Assembly (NCBI GenBank): GCA_028564705.1
Contig: JAPXFQ010000256.1
Location: 2,966,001 to 3,030,000 of the forward strand
Direction: 5' to 3'
DNA length: 64,000 nucleotides
Source: Apricaphanius iberus
Taxonomy: Eukaryota; Chordata; Actinopteri; Cyprinodontiformes; Aphaniidae
Shown here piece by piece: positions 50,001 to 56,621 of the stretch (its first letter is position 1; each line of letters begins with the position of its first letter). The position numbers and the translations under genes were made by a program. The notes below the pieces were generated by a model. The model was not told the DNA's origin. It did not search any database and saw nothing but the letters and a program-made list of their open reading frames with translations.

Positions 50001-50924
50001 TCCAAGGATTATTGGGAGGCTCTCAGTTTGGCTCAGGAAAGGTCTGCATGTAAAATAGAAGGACTTTTATTGATTTAACTGGTCAAGAGTAGAAGACGTG
50101 CTATATAAGGGCAGTCCACTCACTGTCTACAACTTAAAAACATCTGGCCTTAAAACTTGAGATCTTCCTTTAAAGTATACCACAGAAAATGTTTAGTTGA
50201 TTAGTTGATTAAACTGGACCTTTTTTTGTTAAGAAAAGTTAAAAACAATATGAAATCACCTTGTAAATTCCTTTTCTGAAACAAATACCAGCACAGGGTA
50301 GATCATGTAAATTATTCTCTTTTTAGGATATACACATTTCCTTTCCAAGTCTTTTATTCTTTACCAGCTCTGAAAACAGATGTTCCATTTATTGCAACAA
50401 TGTCATTTACATACCTCTTTCATGGCTTATTTTACTGTGCTGCAATGTTTAGTTAGTAATAAAATATCACAGTGTCATAGCTGTAAAAAAATGTTTTTTA
50501 GTTCACAGTTAAACCGACATGACATGACATTAAACCCGGACACTCAAATCATCTTGTAACCTATCAGTGATGCATTTCTATATCCATGTCCAAACATCTG
50601 AACTATACAGTACCTCATTTACAGATACATTAATAAATGCAGACAGTGTAAGAAGTGTTATCTTGTTGTCTCTCCCCAGTCGACCTGTGGCAGACATTCG
50701 AGGTGGACTCCCTGGAGCGTCTGGAGGCCCTTGAGAAGATTTCCGCTCAGCTGGAAAACAGAGTTACCCTCTGCAAGGCGAACATCATGATGGTCACCTG
50801 CTTTGATGCTACTACCAGGAGACAGCGCAAAAAGCGACGCAAAACCCCCCCAAAAAACGCAACAGCAGAACACCTTGAAAAAAATTCTAAATTGAGCAGT
50901 TGGCTGATTTTAAATACTTTTTAA
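4353..50924 (+). CDS. kif26b: KIF26-family atypical kinesin (kif26b-like), 15 coding exons, 1946 aa
   Basis: Join of 4353-4412, 4647-5012, 9227-9694, 13661-13782, 16481-16652, 21381-21590, 21907-22000, 24103-24374, 25750-25927, 28631-28769, 29843-29999, 35643-38679, 44549-44718, 46295-46445 and 50680-50924; 5841 nt with every junction in phase. Layout: CxxC motifs at residues 116-119 and 175-178, motor-like domain about 395-745, long Ser-rich tail 747-1758, conserved C-terminal coiled-coil module 1816-1910. Landmarks that favour KIF26B over KIF26A: the start [24 protein letters not shown] followed by TFAELQERL, and VTVQQPL followed by DELVF. Human KIF26B is about 2100 aa, so the length fits. 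The family is microtubule-associated and cytoplasmic. KIF26B is known from non-canonical Wnt5a-Ror signalling and kidney development; KIF26A is reported to lack ATPase activity. Here the P-loop is lost outright (exons 7-8). A kif26a copy, or either teleost kif26b duplicate, remains possible. Confidence 0.88.
4647..5012 (+). CDS. kif26b: kif26b coding exon 2 (residues 21-142), first CxxC motif
   Basis: Acceptor TTTCTTAG at 4639-4646, donor GTCAGT. Encodes [11 protein letters not shown], close to the RPTPEG of KIF26B, and then [17 protein letters not shown], matching the family block of a CxxC followed by an LKxQAL helix (Cys116 and Cys119). The CxxC pairs are likely metal-binding, which is inferred. 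The frame is closed upstream by TAG at 4644, within the acceptor, so the protein start lies in exon 1. Confidence 0.9.
6649..6830. mobile_element. Fragment of common teleost DNA-transposon repeat
   Basis: Begins AGCGCCTTGTAAAACTGTTC ATACCC, close to the family start GTGCCTTGCAAAAGTATTCA. The same family has pieces near 44330, 45290, 61320 and 63110. Boundaries are approximate. Confidence 0.5.
7219..7647. mobile_element. Non-autonomous DNA transposon (TACATCCCT end)
   Basis: Rich in ATACGATA / TATCACGATA motifs near the left end, with a right end GATATATTGACGTATTAATA and TTACATCCCT. The left end GTAAGGATGTG is a diverged inverse of it. This pattern is typical of short fish hAT-like elements. 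Confidence 0.5.
8457..8528. repeat. A-run, (TA)n, T-run palindromic microsatellite
   Basis: About 25 A, then (TA)n at about 8485-8516, then about 12 T. The whole tract is self-complementary and could extrude as a hairpin. Confidence 0.95.
8771..8829 (+). repeat. LINE/SINE 3' tail
   Basis: GCGCCTTGAGATGACATTTG .. TTGGCGCTATATAAATTAAA followed by GTGAATTGAATT is a typical 3' end of fish L2-type LINEs and their SINEs. 5'-truncated. Confidence 0.65.
9227..9694 (+). CDS. kif26b: kif26b coding exon 3 (residues 143-298), second CxxC and [ST]P cluster
   Basis: Acceptor TTCTGCAG, donor GTACCC, phase 0 at both ends. Encodes the second family block [16 protein letters not shown] (Cys175, Cys178), 56 residues after the first CxxC, as in KIF26B. 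A proline-directed cluster follows at residues 240-254 (Ser240, Ser243, Ser246, Thr249 and Thr253, each before Pro), then a basic RRRGPK stretch. No fold is expected after about residue 195. Confidence 0.92.
9695..13660 (+). other. kif26b intron 3
   Basis: No coding or recognisable mobile sequence is supported. A short stem-loop lies at 10470-10496 (CAGGGGTAC .. GTACCCCTG). A 25-nt segment at 10418-10442 matches 6627-6651 of intron 2 at 24 positions. Confidence 0.75.
13661..13782 (+). CDS. kif26b: kif26b coding exon 4 (residues 299-339)
   Basis: Acceptor ACAGCAG just before 13661, donor GTGAGT at 13783, ends in phase 2. Encodes the linker into the motor region, ending [13 protein letters not shown], the counterpart of the SVAASFFARAAQKLNL stretch in KIF26B. 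The tandem CAGCAG acceptor could start the exon at 13658 and add one Gln without changing frame. Confidence 0.85.
14010..14052. repeat. (TA)n microsatellite
   Basis: About 20 TA units, nearly uninterrupted. Confidence 0.95.
14550..15166. mobile_element. TTAA-flanked MITE (piggyBac-like)
   Basis: TTAA at 14550-14553 and again at 15163-15166 flank inverted termini. The left end reads AGGGAAAGTACCATTTTTT and then GAAACCTGGAC; the inverted right end reads AGGGGAAGTACAATTTTTTT and then GCAATCTGGAC, about 26 of 31 positions alike. TTAA target duplication is the piggyBac signature. No transposase is inside, so it is non-autonomous. Confidence 0.8.
15772..16134. mobile_element. hAT-like non-autonomous element (GCATCCCTA end)
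   Basis: Starts AGGATGCAACCATACC and ends CAGTATCTGTATCAGTGCAT CCCT, which are diverged inverted termini. AT-rich flanks (ATTTAA on both sides) may be the target duplication. Same family as the tail at 1-28. Confidence 0.6.
16481..16652 (+). CDS. kif26b: kif26b coding exon 5 (residues 340-396)
   Basis: Acceptor TTCTCTGCAG, donor GTTAAC (non-consensus after GT). Encodes [13 protein letters not shown] and then [17 protein letters not shown], matching the KIF26 block PPPAPPCLLRA before the motor domain. The length restores phase 0 from the phase-2 exon 4. The final GK joins VKVVLRV of exon 6, the first motor-domain strand. Confidence 0.92.
19430..19690 (+). mobile_element. 5'-truncated SINE, same family as 27175-27544
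   Basis: Holds the body motifs TAAATTGTCCTCAGG, GCGACGGATTGGTGACTTGT and CCAGGGTGTACCCTGCC, ending GATAATGTGGATGGA. The tRNA-like head is missing. Confidence 0.7.
20230..21160 (-). mobile_element. LINE fragment (Tx1/L1-like RT C-terminal part), decayed
   Basis: Minus-strand frames give FLRR-type and [19 protein letters not shown] blocks seen after the RT core in fish Tx1/L1-like LINEs. Upstream pieces match the ADD-region neighbourhood ([10 protein letters not shown]). Many stops and frameshifts. Confidence 0.6.
21381..21590 (+). CDS. kif26b: kif26b coding exon 6 (residues 397-466), start of motor-like domain
   Basis: Acceptor CTGTGTTCAG, donor GTTTGG (weak), phase 0 at both ends, 70 codons. 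Encodes [11 protein letters not shown] (first strand), [17 protein letters not shown] (the family LKVDPRKKQVTLYDP block) and [13 protein letters not shown] (family FAFDAVFPQD). Confidence 0.92.
21591..21906 (+). other. kif26b intron 6
   Basis: 316-nt intron with nothing else recognised. Confidence 0.9.
21907..22000 (+). CDS. kif26b: kif26b coding exon 7 (residues 467-497), 5' half of degenerate P-loop
   Basis: Acceptor TTCGCCCAG, donor GTGAGT, ends in phase 1. Encodes [14 protein letters not shown] and then [15 protein letters not shown]. It aligns with AEVCAGTVAEVIQS and GADGCVFCFGHAKLGKS of KIF26B, and the GHAKL positions here read GCADV. Confidence 0.92.
22001..24102 (+). other. kif26b intron 7
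   Basis: Holds a poly-C run (22453-22470) followed by (CA)n, and a short (TA)n at 23947-23959. No alternative exon encoding a P-loop was found here. Confidence 0.85.
22453..22485. repeat. Poly-C plus (CA)n tract
   Basis: Eighteen C followed by ACACAC repeats. Confidence 0.95.
24103..24374 (+). CDS. kif26b: kif26b coding exon 8 (residues 498-588), P-loop lost
   Basis: Acceptor TTTTCCTCAG, donor GTATAA. Begins [17 protein letters not shown] and continues IPCAISWLY, matching KIF26 SYTMIGKD and then [12 protein letters not shown] in register. The Walker A residues LGKS correspond to VASW (residues 497-500). Later [14 protein letters not shown] and LRDLLAEV match the family VRVSAVEV and LRDLLSEV. 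The exon clearly codes for a conserved protein, so this is not a pseudogene segment. Confidence 0.92.
25095..25129. repeat. Stem-loop built from a GTGTACCCC motif
   Basis: GGGGTACACCCTGA .. TCAGAGTGTACCCC, 14-bp arms with one mismatch around a 7-nt loop. The arms match the SINE body motif (CAGGGTGTACCCC). Confidence 0.85.
25261..25610 (-). mobile_element. SINE copy, diverged, minus strand
   Basis: Reverse copy of the 27175-27544 family: GGGCTGGTGCCTATCTCCAG, CCAGTCCATCATAGG, CATGCAGACAGACAC and CGGGATTCAAACCTAGGACC. Only a remnant of the tRNA-like head. Confidence 0.7.
25750..25927 (+). CDS. kif26b: kif26b coding exon 9 (residues 589-647), switch I region
   Basis: Acceptor TCTCTTTAG; ends in phase 1 at an unusual donor, GTTTTC. 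Encodes [22 protein letters not shown] (family [22 protein letters not shown]) and [10 protein letters not shown] (family SSHMLFTLHV). The canonical kinesin switch I SSRSH is already eroded in KIF26 proteins, and here the His is also gone. The frame joins exon 10 as GKG-LRG. Confidence 0.88.
26750..27144 (+). pseudogene. Small membrane-protein ORF, frameshifted, product unrecognised
   Basis: An ATG at 26750 opens a frame reading [19 protein letters not shown]. The neighbouring frame then carries [20 protein letters not shown] (one hydrophobic span), a charged helix with [19 protein letters not shown], and a polar C-terminus ending at TAA 27142-27144. The two parts look like one small single-pass protein broken by a one-base shift near 26820-26840. 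I do not recognise the family. It lies inside the retroposon-like unit, so it is probably element-derived. Confidence 0.4.
27175..27544 (+). mobile_element. Full-length tRNA-headed SINE with 12-bp target duplication
   Basis: Target duplication TGAATTAGACTA at 27163-27174 and 27545-27556 is perfect. The head has an A-box-like AGTGGTTAGCGC and a B-box-like GGGTTCGTATCCC. The body has GCATGGAGTTTGCATGTTCT and ends in a GGAT-type tail, which suggests mobilisation by an L2-type LINE. It is a recent insertion into the surrounding retroposon-like unit. Confidence 0.9.
28631..28769 (+). CDS. kif26b: kif26b coding exon 10 (residues 648-693), switch II region
   Basis: Acceptor CCATTCTCAG, donor GTAAGA, ends in phase 2. 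Encodes [13 protein letters not shown], the counterpart of KIF26 RLHLIDLGSC, where canonical kinesins have DLAGSE. Asp659 is kept and the rest of switch II is not. [16 protein letters not shown] then matches the family VILALVNGAKHVPY. Confidence 0.88.
28770..29842 (+). other. kif26b intron 10
   Basis: Largely occupied by the Tc1-like element at 28849-29467. Nothing else recognised. Confidence 0.85.
28849..29467. mobile_element. Tc1/mariner-type element, internally deleted
   Basis: The left end CAGTGGGGCAAAAAACATTT follows TA. The inverted right end reads AGTGGGTCAAAAAAGTATTT, and similarity continues through GGCAGCCAC and GTGCAAGTT. The interior keeps the 3' part of a Tc1 transposase gene (CAATCCAATAGGGAATCTGT, CCCAGCGACAGCC) with stops. 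The right TA is eroded. Confidence 0.9.
29843..29999 (+). CDS. kif26b: kif26b coding exon 11 (residues 694-746), end of motor-like domain
   Basis: Acceptor TATTTGCACAG, donor GTACAA; completes codon 694 and ends in phase 0. Encodes [20 protein letters not shown] (family KLTMLLRESL), then [14 protein letters not shown] (family ETLSTIQIASRV), the last helix of the kinesin motor fold. The run QKQTK leads into the tail. Confidence 0.92.
30549..30932. mobile_element. MITE with ACTTGTTGG termini
   Basis: The left end TGCACACTCCAAAAAATAAA ACTTGTTGGATGAA mirrors the right end TTCACCCAACAAG .. TTGAGTGCA. A common fish repeat type; no ORF. Confidence 0.7.
30973..31556. mobile_element. TA-flanked mariner-type MITE
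   Basis: TA at 30971-30972 and 31557-31558. The left end CAGTGGTCCCTGGTTTATC and inverted right end CAGTGGTTCTTTAAGTATGA are matching termini. Subterminal TGCAACAGGCGAAATCC and CCGCGAAAGGTGAACC are typical of this family. Confidence 0.8.
31594..33383. mobile_element. About 1.8-kb element with long inverted ends
   Basis: The left terminus CTATGGGGAGCC .. CTTCCGGTTGGCCCATGGG and the inverted right terminus CTATGGAGAGCC .. CTTCCGGTCCATGGG match, and GCGATAAAAGTTA is shared further in. About 100 nt of diverged terminal inverted repeat, with no recognisable transposase inside. Family not identified. Confidence 0.6.
35150..35405 (+). repeat. End of a common teleost repeat (GGGAGTCAATGGG type)
   Basis: Carries GTAAACATGTTTCTGCTGTA, ACATGGGAGTCAATGGG, TTTTGGAGCCAGCCTGCAGT and GCCACTTCCTGGTTGGCTTC, hallmarks of an abundant fish element. 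The opposite-end type (ATAGACTGTAAAAAAG) occurs near 43016. Confidence 0.6.
35643..38679 (+). CDS. kif26b: kif26b coding exon 12 (residues 747-1758), giant tail exon
   Basis: An uninterrupted 3037-nt exon, acceptor ATGTCCAACAG, donor GTAAGA, ending in phase 1. KIF26 landmarks in order: [13 protein letters not shown] (about 795-807), [27 protein letters not shown] then GCIDGSE (about 883-906), TVTVQQPL and [15 protein letters not shown] (about 1096-1122), [18 protein letters not shown] (about 1449-1466), [19 protein letters not shown] and [17 protein letters not shown] (about 1683-1729). Between them it is Ser-, Asn- and Lys-rich low-complexity sequence with little visible conservation. A single very large tail exon is typical of KIF26 genes. 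The open frame runs 57 nt upstream of the acceptor by chance. Confidence 0.96.
39450..40220. mobile_element. Diverged hAT-like repeat (GGGCTGAAT..GCAATTAATTG)
   Basis: The left part AGGGCTGAATGCTTCTGGAA then TTGCAATTGTGATTTCATTT and the right part GGGATTTTATTGCATGTGCA ATTAATTG resemble the two ends of a common fish non-autonomous element. Boundaries approximate. Confidence 0.45.
40621..41142. mobile_element. MITE with perfect 16-bp inverted ends
   Basis: CCTAGTTTATACTTCT at 40621-40636 and its exact reverse complement AGAAGTATAAACTAGG at 41127-41142. The 522-bp body has no ORF of note. Family not identified. Confidence 0.8.
41685..41710. repeat. Perfect 11-bp stem-loop
   Basis: AAAGGTGCATG, loop CCGC, CATGCACCTTT. 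Confidence 0.9.
42855..42894. repeat. (CTAAT)2(CTAAC)6 pentanucleotide repeat
   Basis: Two CTAAT units then six perfect CTAAC units at 42865-42894. The sequence just before it (GGTACCAATAAGGAAC) looks like a fish LINE 3' end, so this is probably its tail rather than telomeric DNA. Confidence 0.85.
42895..43012 (-). mobile_element. Short Tx1/L1-like LINE reverse-transcriptase fragment
   Basis: Minus-strand frame reads [20 protein letters not shown] then [11 protein letters not shown], the decayed form of the QGCVLSPLLFSLYTNDC block of fish LINE reverse transcriptases. Confidence 0.7.
43013..43320. repeat. Other end type of the common teleost repeat
   Basis: Starts ATCATAGACTGTAAAAAAGA and includes GCATAGGGGCGGGATC and GCTAAACTTGGCTCGGCC. 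Partial and diverged; assigned by its start only. Confidence 0.4.
44549..44718 (+). CDS. kif26b: kif26b coding exon 13 (residues 1759-1815)
   Basis: Acceptor CTCCCTCCCAG, donor GTGCTG (weak), phase 1 in and phase 0 out. Encodes [16 protein letters not shown] and then [18 protein letters not shown], matching the family block [18 protein letters not shown]. An in-frame stop follows in the intron at about 44800, as expected if the donor is used. Confidence 0.94.
44719..46294 (+). other. kif26b intron 13
   Basis: Contains a DNA-transposon-derived repeat at about 45290-45790. Nothing else recognised. Confidence 0.85.
45290..45790. mobile_element. Common teleost DNA-transposon repeat (ACCAACACAAAGT type)
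   Basis: TACTACAACCTCAAACTAAA and GGTAGACCAACACAAAGTAG mark the left part. ATGCTGCCTCCAAAAATACT and TCACCTGACCAGAGCACCTT are typical internal motifs. A short inverted piece (GTGTTGGTCTGTCGCATAAA) lies at about 44347. Confidence 0.6.
46295..46445 (+). CDS. kif26b: kif26b coding exon 14 (residues 1816-1865), C-terminal coiled coil
   Basis: Acceptor GTTAATTTCAG, donor GTCAGT, ends in phase 1. Encodes [18 protein letters not shown] then [20 protein letters not shown], matching family [19 protein letters not shown] and LMKELEATKQYLMLDP. Heptad-like spacing of Leu/Val with many charged residues supports a short coiled coil. Confidence 0.94.
46640..47700 (-). mobile_element. L2-clade LINE 3' fragment
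   Basis: Minus-strand frames carry the [18 protein letters not shown], [20 protein letters not shown] and [17 protein letters not shown] blocks, with a 3' end whose complement starts GGCAAGGCAATTTTATTTAT. Stops interrupt it. Confidence 0.8.
47740..48160 (+). mobile_element. Probable transposon-derived fragment
   Basis: A frame reads [20 protein letters not shown], which resembles a KYDKxRxxTRVNIG-type block common in fish repeat-derived predicted proteins. The frame is short and shifted. Family not identified. Confidence 0.3.
50680..50924 (+). CDS. kif26b: kif26b coding exon 15, C-terminus and stop (residues 1866-1946)
   Basis: Acceptor TCTCTCCCCAG; TAA at 50922-50924. Encodes [20 protein letters not shown] and [21 protein letters not shown], matching the family C-terminus (VWELDSLEYLEALE then HLMMITCFDITSRRR). 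Human KIF26B ends near that point, whereas this copy runs on for 33 residues past R1913, starting with a polybasic stretch (residues 1912-1920, eight of nine Arg/Lys). Confidence 0.95.
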
Positions 50925-51023
50925 ATCATCTGTACTTGGTTTATTGTTAATGAGATTATTGCTTTTACGGATTTAAAATAAGTCTTATGGTTTTAAATCA
51001 GTCACAACCTGATAAAAAATAAA
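50925..51023 (+). terminator. Short 3' UTR with poly(A) signal
   Basis: A canonical AATAAA lies at 51018-51023, 94 nt after the stop codon, in AT-rich sequence. It is the first AATAAA after the stop. Alternative longer 3' ends cannot be excluded. Confidence 0.55.
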
Positions 51024-51229
51024 TTGCCTGTCAACAGACATACAGCATAATACAGTGCCTTCATAAGATTACAAGCAGTCATCATGTACATTAAATTTCT
51101 ATTAACTTTGGCTTTTTAATAACACATTTGAACTTTTCCCCCCTGGAAGAAACTACTTCAGTGCTTTTTAAAAATAAGAATTATGTGCACAGGTTTGACT
51201 TTATTGTAATTTGTCTCTATGGCTGGATT

Positions 51230-51960
51230 TACACCTGATAGTCCGGTAGACTCAGTTTGATTGGGGACCAAAATTGCAACATTGTTGCTGTTTTTAGTTG
51301 GTGGGGTTCGCATTCACACTGCCTCCTTTTCTCAATCGGTCCACCAATTTCACCTCTGCCTGTGGTGGCACTGTGGTGTTGCTGCACTTCTTGCGGCGGG
51401 GAAAACTTTCAGTACACTGAAATGTAAAGAAACATGGAGGAGCAGCAGATTGTAGTGGTTTAGAAGTGCTCTGTTTATTTGGCAAATGTGCCAGATCAAT
51501 ACTCTTGCATCAACTTAGGATGAACACAGAATGATGCAAAGGACTATGGAGAATGCTGTTCTCAAAACGGTTGAGATGGCTCCATATAAGGCAGTGTGCA
51601 ATCATTAGGACCGCCCACATACAACTTCCAGCACATATGTCCTTATACAGACGCTGAACAAGGTATGCACAAGATCCAGCATTTATCCTTCCAGCATTTG
51701 TGGTTGTTTAGATTGTGTTTACCCAGGATGCCCTGCACAGTAGTCAACTTCCTGCTTTGGGTGTGGCCTGATCTGCTTGCCATTCACACACACTATCGAA
51801 ATGAAGCAGAGTTAATTTCAACCGAACCGAGAACTATGTTTTTTAAATGGTCTAGAGTTCATTTGTTTGGTCCAAATCAGAGTTCGATTGTCCATTCACA
51901 CCTCCCCAAATGAAACAGACTTTCTGGGCAAACAAACAAGAGTTTGATTCAAAATGTCAA
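51230..51960. mobile_element. Probable non-autonomous DNA transposon
   Basis: Left part GGATTTACACCTGATAGTCC and GCATTCACACTGCC; right part GGTCCAAATCAGAGTTCGAT and CCATTCACACCTCCCC. These resemble subterminal motifs of a frequent fish MITE. No clean target duplication seen. Confidence 0.4.
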
Positions 51961-54900
51961 ATGTAAAATGTATACTCAAACATATGATGTTATACTCCCT
52001 TTACTGTGGGCCCTCTGCTTCCTACTGAGAATAGAGGAACAATGTTACGAGTTTTGGGGGGGAGTGCATTGCATTTATCTCACCCAGTGTTCTATGGTCA
52101 GGGGTTCGCCCAGTATGCCATACCGGTAAGAGCCCTCACCGTCTGACGGTGACAGTTTTGGTAAGAGAGTTAGAAGTAGGCCATGGTTGGGTATTCCAAC
52201 TGACCAGTGAGCCCAAACTTTCAAAACTAGTTTTGAAATTTCTGCATTACGCTTTTGAAAGGGTTTGCCAAAACCCTAAAACATAATGAAATTGTACCAA
52301 TCAAGCTCGAAAGTTTTATCCACACTAGAAAACCATTTTAAACAAACTCCACAAATTCTGACAATCTGTGGTCAAATATTCAGGCAAAATTCAGCTGGGA
52401 TTTTTTAGACAGCTATAAAAAACATGTTGTTTCTTTTAATTAATTAAGTGGTTATTTACCAAAATATTAGTAGGGGTTCATTGATCCTCTAAGCCTGTTG
52501 GGATCCTTTTTAAACTTTATGAAATAATGGAAAACTAAATAAATTCTAATCTTTTCTTTTTCATTATTCACTAAGGTTGTGTAATCAGTCTATCCTGGAA
52601 AAAAACAGTAAAAATGTATCCCTAATAATTGATTAGCATCCATCCCCTTGATGACTGCATTTAAACTTGTGATCGGCATTGTTGATAACATGTTCTACTA
52701 ATGTCTCCTAAAAAACAAAGACAAACCATGTTTGTTCTGCTCCTATTTTGTAGCAACACGTGTAGCTAAAAGAAATATACTGGAACATTTCCTATTCTGA
52801 ATCATCACCATGCCACAAAGCCAGAAACCAATCACTCAGTGTCGGCTTCTAGGTTTTTGGTTAAAAAAACAGCAAAGACACTTAACATCTGCTGCACAGA
52901 TAAATGCAACCAAGATTAGGGACTGCTTATTTTATACATTGTTGATATTTTGAATGCACTTTTTTTATGCATTAGGTAAGATGCATTGTATTGTGCAGAT
53001 GTACCTCCATATTTCCAGACACCAAAAAAACCTCTAGCCATCTTTGACAACTTGACATGTCATTTATGGGTGAAAGGAGTCTTGATCAACACTGTTATTT
53101 TCCTGTTTTCTAAAAAAGGGAGTACTCTACCATTTTTGGTGCCATTTTGTAAATAGATTTTGGTGCTCACACTACATAAATGTAGCTTCTTCATATTTAT
53201 AGCTCATCCAGCAACAAATAGTTTAAGAAGATCCATTGCTGAGAAAAATATTGGAAGTGACGAACTGTCCGAGTTTGTTGGAGTTACTACCTACTGACAC
53301 TTACAGTTAATGTGAACGATGTCTCTCCTAAATGTGGTCTTGGATAAATAAATGGATGATTGAAATGTGGATTCTGTTTTTGGTTCAGCAAGAGGAGGCG
53401 GAACTGCTTGCTCAATTAGTTTCCATCGGTTGAAGTAAATACACAATAATAATAAACATCTGGAAATATGCCGCTGTGAGGAAACATCTTTCTTGTGATA
53501 AAAAAAACAACAACCAAAAACCTTTACAATTCCTAAATATTTGTGTACAGGTTTGTAAACTGTCCGAACTGTCTGAACGCATTTTGACCAATTAGGACCA
53601 ATCCGAGCAACAAAAAATGTGACATATTCCTAGCGACAGAAATCAGTCAATAGGGCAGTCGAAACGAAAGACTTAAGTGCCTCTATCTGTTCATCTCTTA
53701 ATGAATAGCCTAAGTAAAAAAATGTCAAAGTTGATTCCAACTTGATTTGAAAGAAGCACCCTTCCTGAGCTGCTGCCATCTTTGTTGTTTTGCCCCATTG
53801 CATTTCTTCTGTCATCATAAAAAAAGCTTGCCTTAAAAGTGCTATGCCTAGTCAGTGTTGCATATTTAGAAGAAATGCAGCTATTTGGCTATGAATTGTT
53901 AAAGGATTGCTTATGGTAATCAATAAGATTACTAATTTATGGAAAATTATTATAAATGGGGCACTGCCTGACAAGTCTGGAACTATATTAATAGCCAAAT
54001 ATATCAGTCTAATAGTTTAGCACCTGCCTAGATGAGGCTGAGGTGAATAAACAAGAAGTAGTTTGTTCCAGACGTTTGTTGGACATAAGCCCTGCCACCA
54101 TGTATGCAGAATAAATTGACAAACAGTGACTTTCCAAAAATACAAAAGAAGAAAAATAAGACAAACATTTAATCACCCAAGTTAGTAACAAACACACTAC
54201 TGCTCAAAATAAACGAATAACCAAAATAAAAGAACAATGAATGAATAAATATGCAATAAAAATTGAAACCATAAATTCTGATGTCAGTTCTGGTGGAATC
54301 TGGTTGCTTTAAGGAACAAGAGTTATATTTCAAATTCTGGAATGAAAGCTAAATTAGCTTACTAATTTTGGTTAGTTTTACCAAAAATAAAACATTCTTT
54401 GGATTAAGAAATGTTTCGTTTAAAAATTATCTGGATAAGAATTCATTGACCTTTGGAAAAGGACTTCTATTATAGATTGCTCACGGCAGTAAACAATCTA
54501 ATTCCAGTATTTTGATACATTAAGGCGGGTTCAACCACGGCTAATAAGATTAGTTTTCTGTTCTAAAACAATCTATTTTAAACTGATCTCTATTCTTACA
54601 CCATCGACAGTCTATTTATGGAATGCAGGCCTAAACCAAACACGTGGACTTATCTTAGCCTCTAGCTAACGGGTAACCCATGTGGTGCTGTTTGGAGCCA
54701 CTCTAACATGTTTTTTTAAACATTAAGCAAAGAAAAGGAAGCTCCTGTAGTATTGAGTAACTCAAATTGCAGGATTTAAAAGGACTCTCGGTCAGAAGAA
54801 TCTTTTAAAACACTGAGTAAACCCACAGATGGACTGCCTGTCTTTACCAAAACAAGCAGCAGATAAAATATTACTCACAGTAACGAATCACAGAGAAAAC

Positions 54901-55260
54901 ACAACCCTTAAATCTTAGTTATCCTAAACTAATTTTGCTTCTGCCCAGAACAGAGCAGAATAGCTTATTAACATTGAACCTCATGGCTGTTGGAGACACA
55001 GGTAGATCGTCCTCCGATTTGGCTAAGCAGCAATCAGCTCAAACTTTCCTTCACTGAACAATACCTTTTGTTATCGGCTCTGGGGCAGCCAATGAGTGCG
55101 GCTTCTGACTGGTTAAAATCAGTCCACTGCATGCGTGGATCTCCTACCGTTCCTCTTCTCACGGAGGTCTGTAACTTGGAAAGGCTTCGGCAGGCTTTGA
55201 GGGTAAAACGATGGGTTTGTTTCATCTATGCTTGAGATTAGCGGTCTAATGTCCCTTGGA

Positions 55261-55383
55261 GTGAGTTTCTCCCAGAAACTCACGTGCTTTCCTTCACCAG
55301 CGAAGGAAGTTGGTTGACTTGCTTGTTCTTTTGAGCGAGTTCGGCCGGGCTGCTTTGAAGAAGGATTAACTTCCGGCGGAAGG
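55261..55383. repeat. Cluster of three short hairpins
   Basis: GTGAGTTTCT-CCC-AGAAACTCAC (55261-55283) is perfect. TTCCTTC-ACCAGC-GAAGGAA follows at once. CTTCCGGCGGAAG lies at about 55370-55382, just before the poly-C run. Confidence 0.75.
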
Positions 55384-55400
55384 GTCATTATATAGGTTCT

Positions 55401-55425
55401 CCCCCCCCCCCCCCCCCCCCCCCCC
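55401..55425. repeat. 25-nt poly-C run
   Basis: Uninterrupted C, shortly followed by TTCTTCTTCTCC. Confidence 0.95.
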
Positions 55426-56621
55426 ACTTCCTTTGAAAGTGGGGTTTCTTCTTCTCCTGTGGAACTAGAATATAGATTAGGGCCACCCGATGGCTGTGTG
55501 TGACCCAACACCAACGTCTCTCTACAAACATAAAGAGTTGAAAACGGCCCAACCTACAGTTAACCCTAGCCGTACTAATGATAGACCAGCTGAGGCTACA
55601 ATTGAACATGGCTAGACGAACCTGCAGAGTAAAATATTTTGCTACTGTGCTTTGTCTAGATTTCCAGGCTAGGAAAAACAGAATTTTCTCCTGAAATAGT
55701 TAGATGAAGTCCTGACAAAGTGAGTTTTCCAGTCTGTTGATGGTGAAAAGGTAATAAGGGCAAGCAGAGTTCCGCCCTGAAGCAGCCCAATTATAAAGTC
55801 AGCAGAAAGGGGGAAAAAGCAGTGAAGCTGCACTCATAAACATAAATATGTCTCCTTTTATTATGTTGCCCTTTTTCTCTTTCTGCTTTACTTGCTAAGA
55901 ATAAAAAAAACTAAAAAAACATTCTAACTTTGTGTGCAGAGAACTTTTGAGACTCAGCATGAAGAAGTCTGCAGTTAATCAGTCAACCAAACAATAGGGA
56001 TGTGACTGTATGGGGAAAAATATGGACTATGATAGAAGTATTTTTTAACAACAGAGAAATAATACATTTTCTCCCTTAAAAAGTTCGTATTTTTTTTCAC
56101 ACTGCAATGAATTATTAAAATGATTACATACAAAACACAACTTTCAAGCCATTGTGGGAGAAAAGTAACTAACACAGTATGCCATAATCCATCAAAATTC
56201 TACAACAGATGAAAAAAGTATTTGGCATCTAGTCTAATGAAGGCTACTGAGCCATTCCTATGGTGTTGGGCTAAAATTACACACATTCACAAATCACATT
56301 GGCGACTAGAAGGTCACAAAATAACTTAATACATCTAAATGTGTTCATCATTTTCACAGCCTTTTTTAACATTTGAAGCCTTAATATTTTTCAGAAACAT
56401 GTAAACTTATTGAAACACAAAGTGCGTTGCAGTTTGTCTTTTATTTAAGCTATTGTAATTTTTTCCTGCTCTTTATTGCTTTTCCTTTGGTTAGAAAAAC
56501 AAAAACCAGATCTGTCCTTCTTGTCCCATGTCTTTATTTGTGCCATTTTGATTTAGGCAAGTTTTGCTGAAAGAAAAAAAACAACCTTGAAGCCGAAGGT
56601 CATCGCAGACCAAAGACTATG

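Larger units (their letters stand above)
46446..50679 (+). other. kif26b intron 14
   Basis: Holds an L2 fragment (46640-47700), a probable transposon-derived stretch (47740-48160) and a short AT microsatellite near 48935-48955. 48400-50679 shows no supportable element. Confidence 0.8.
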
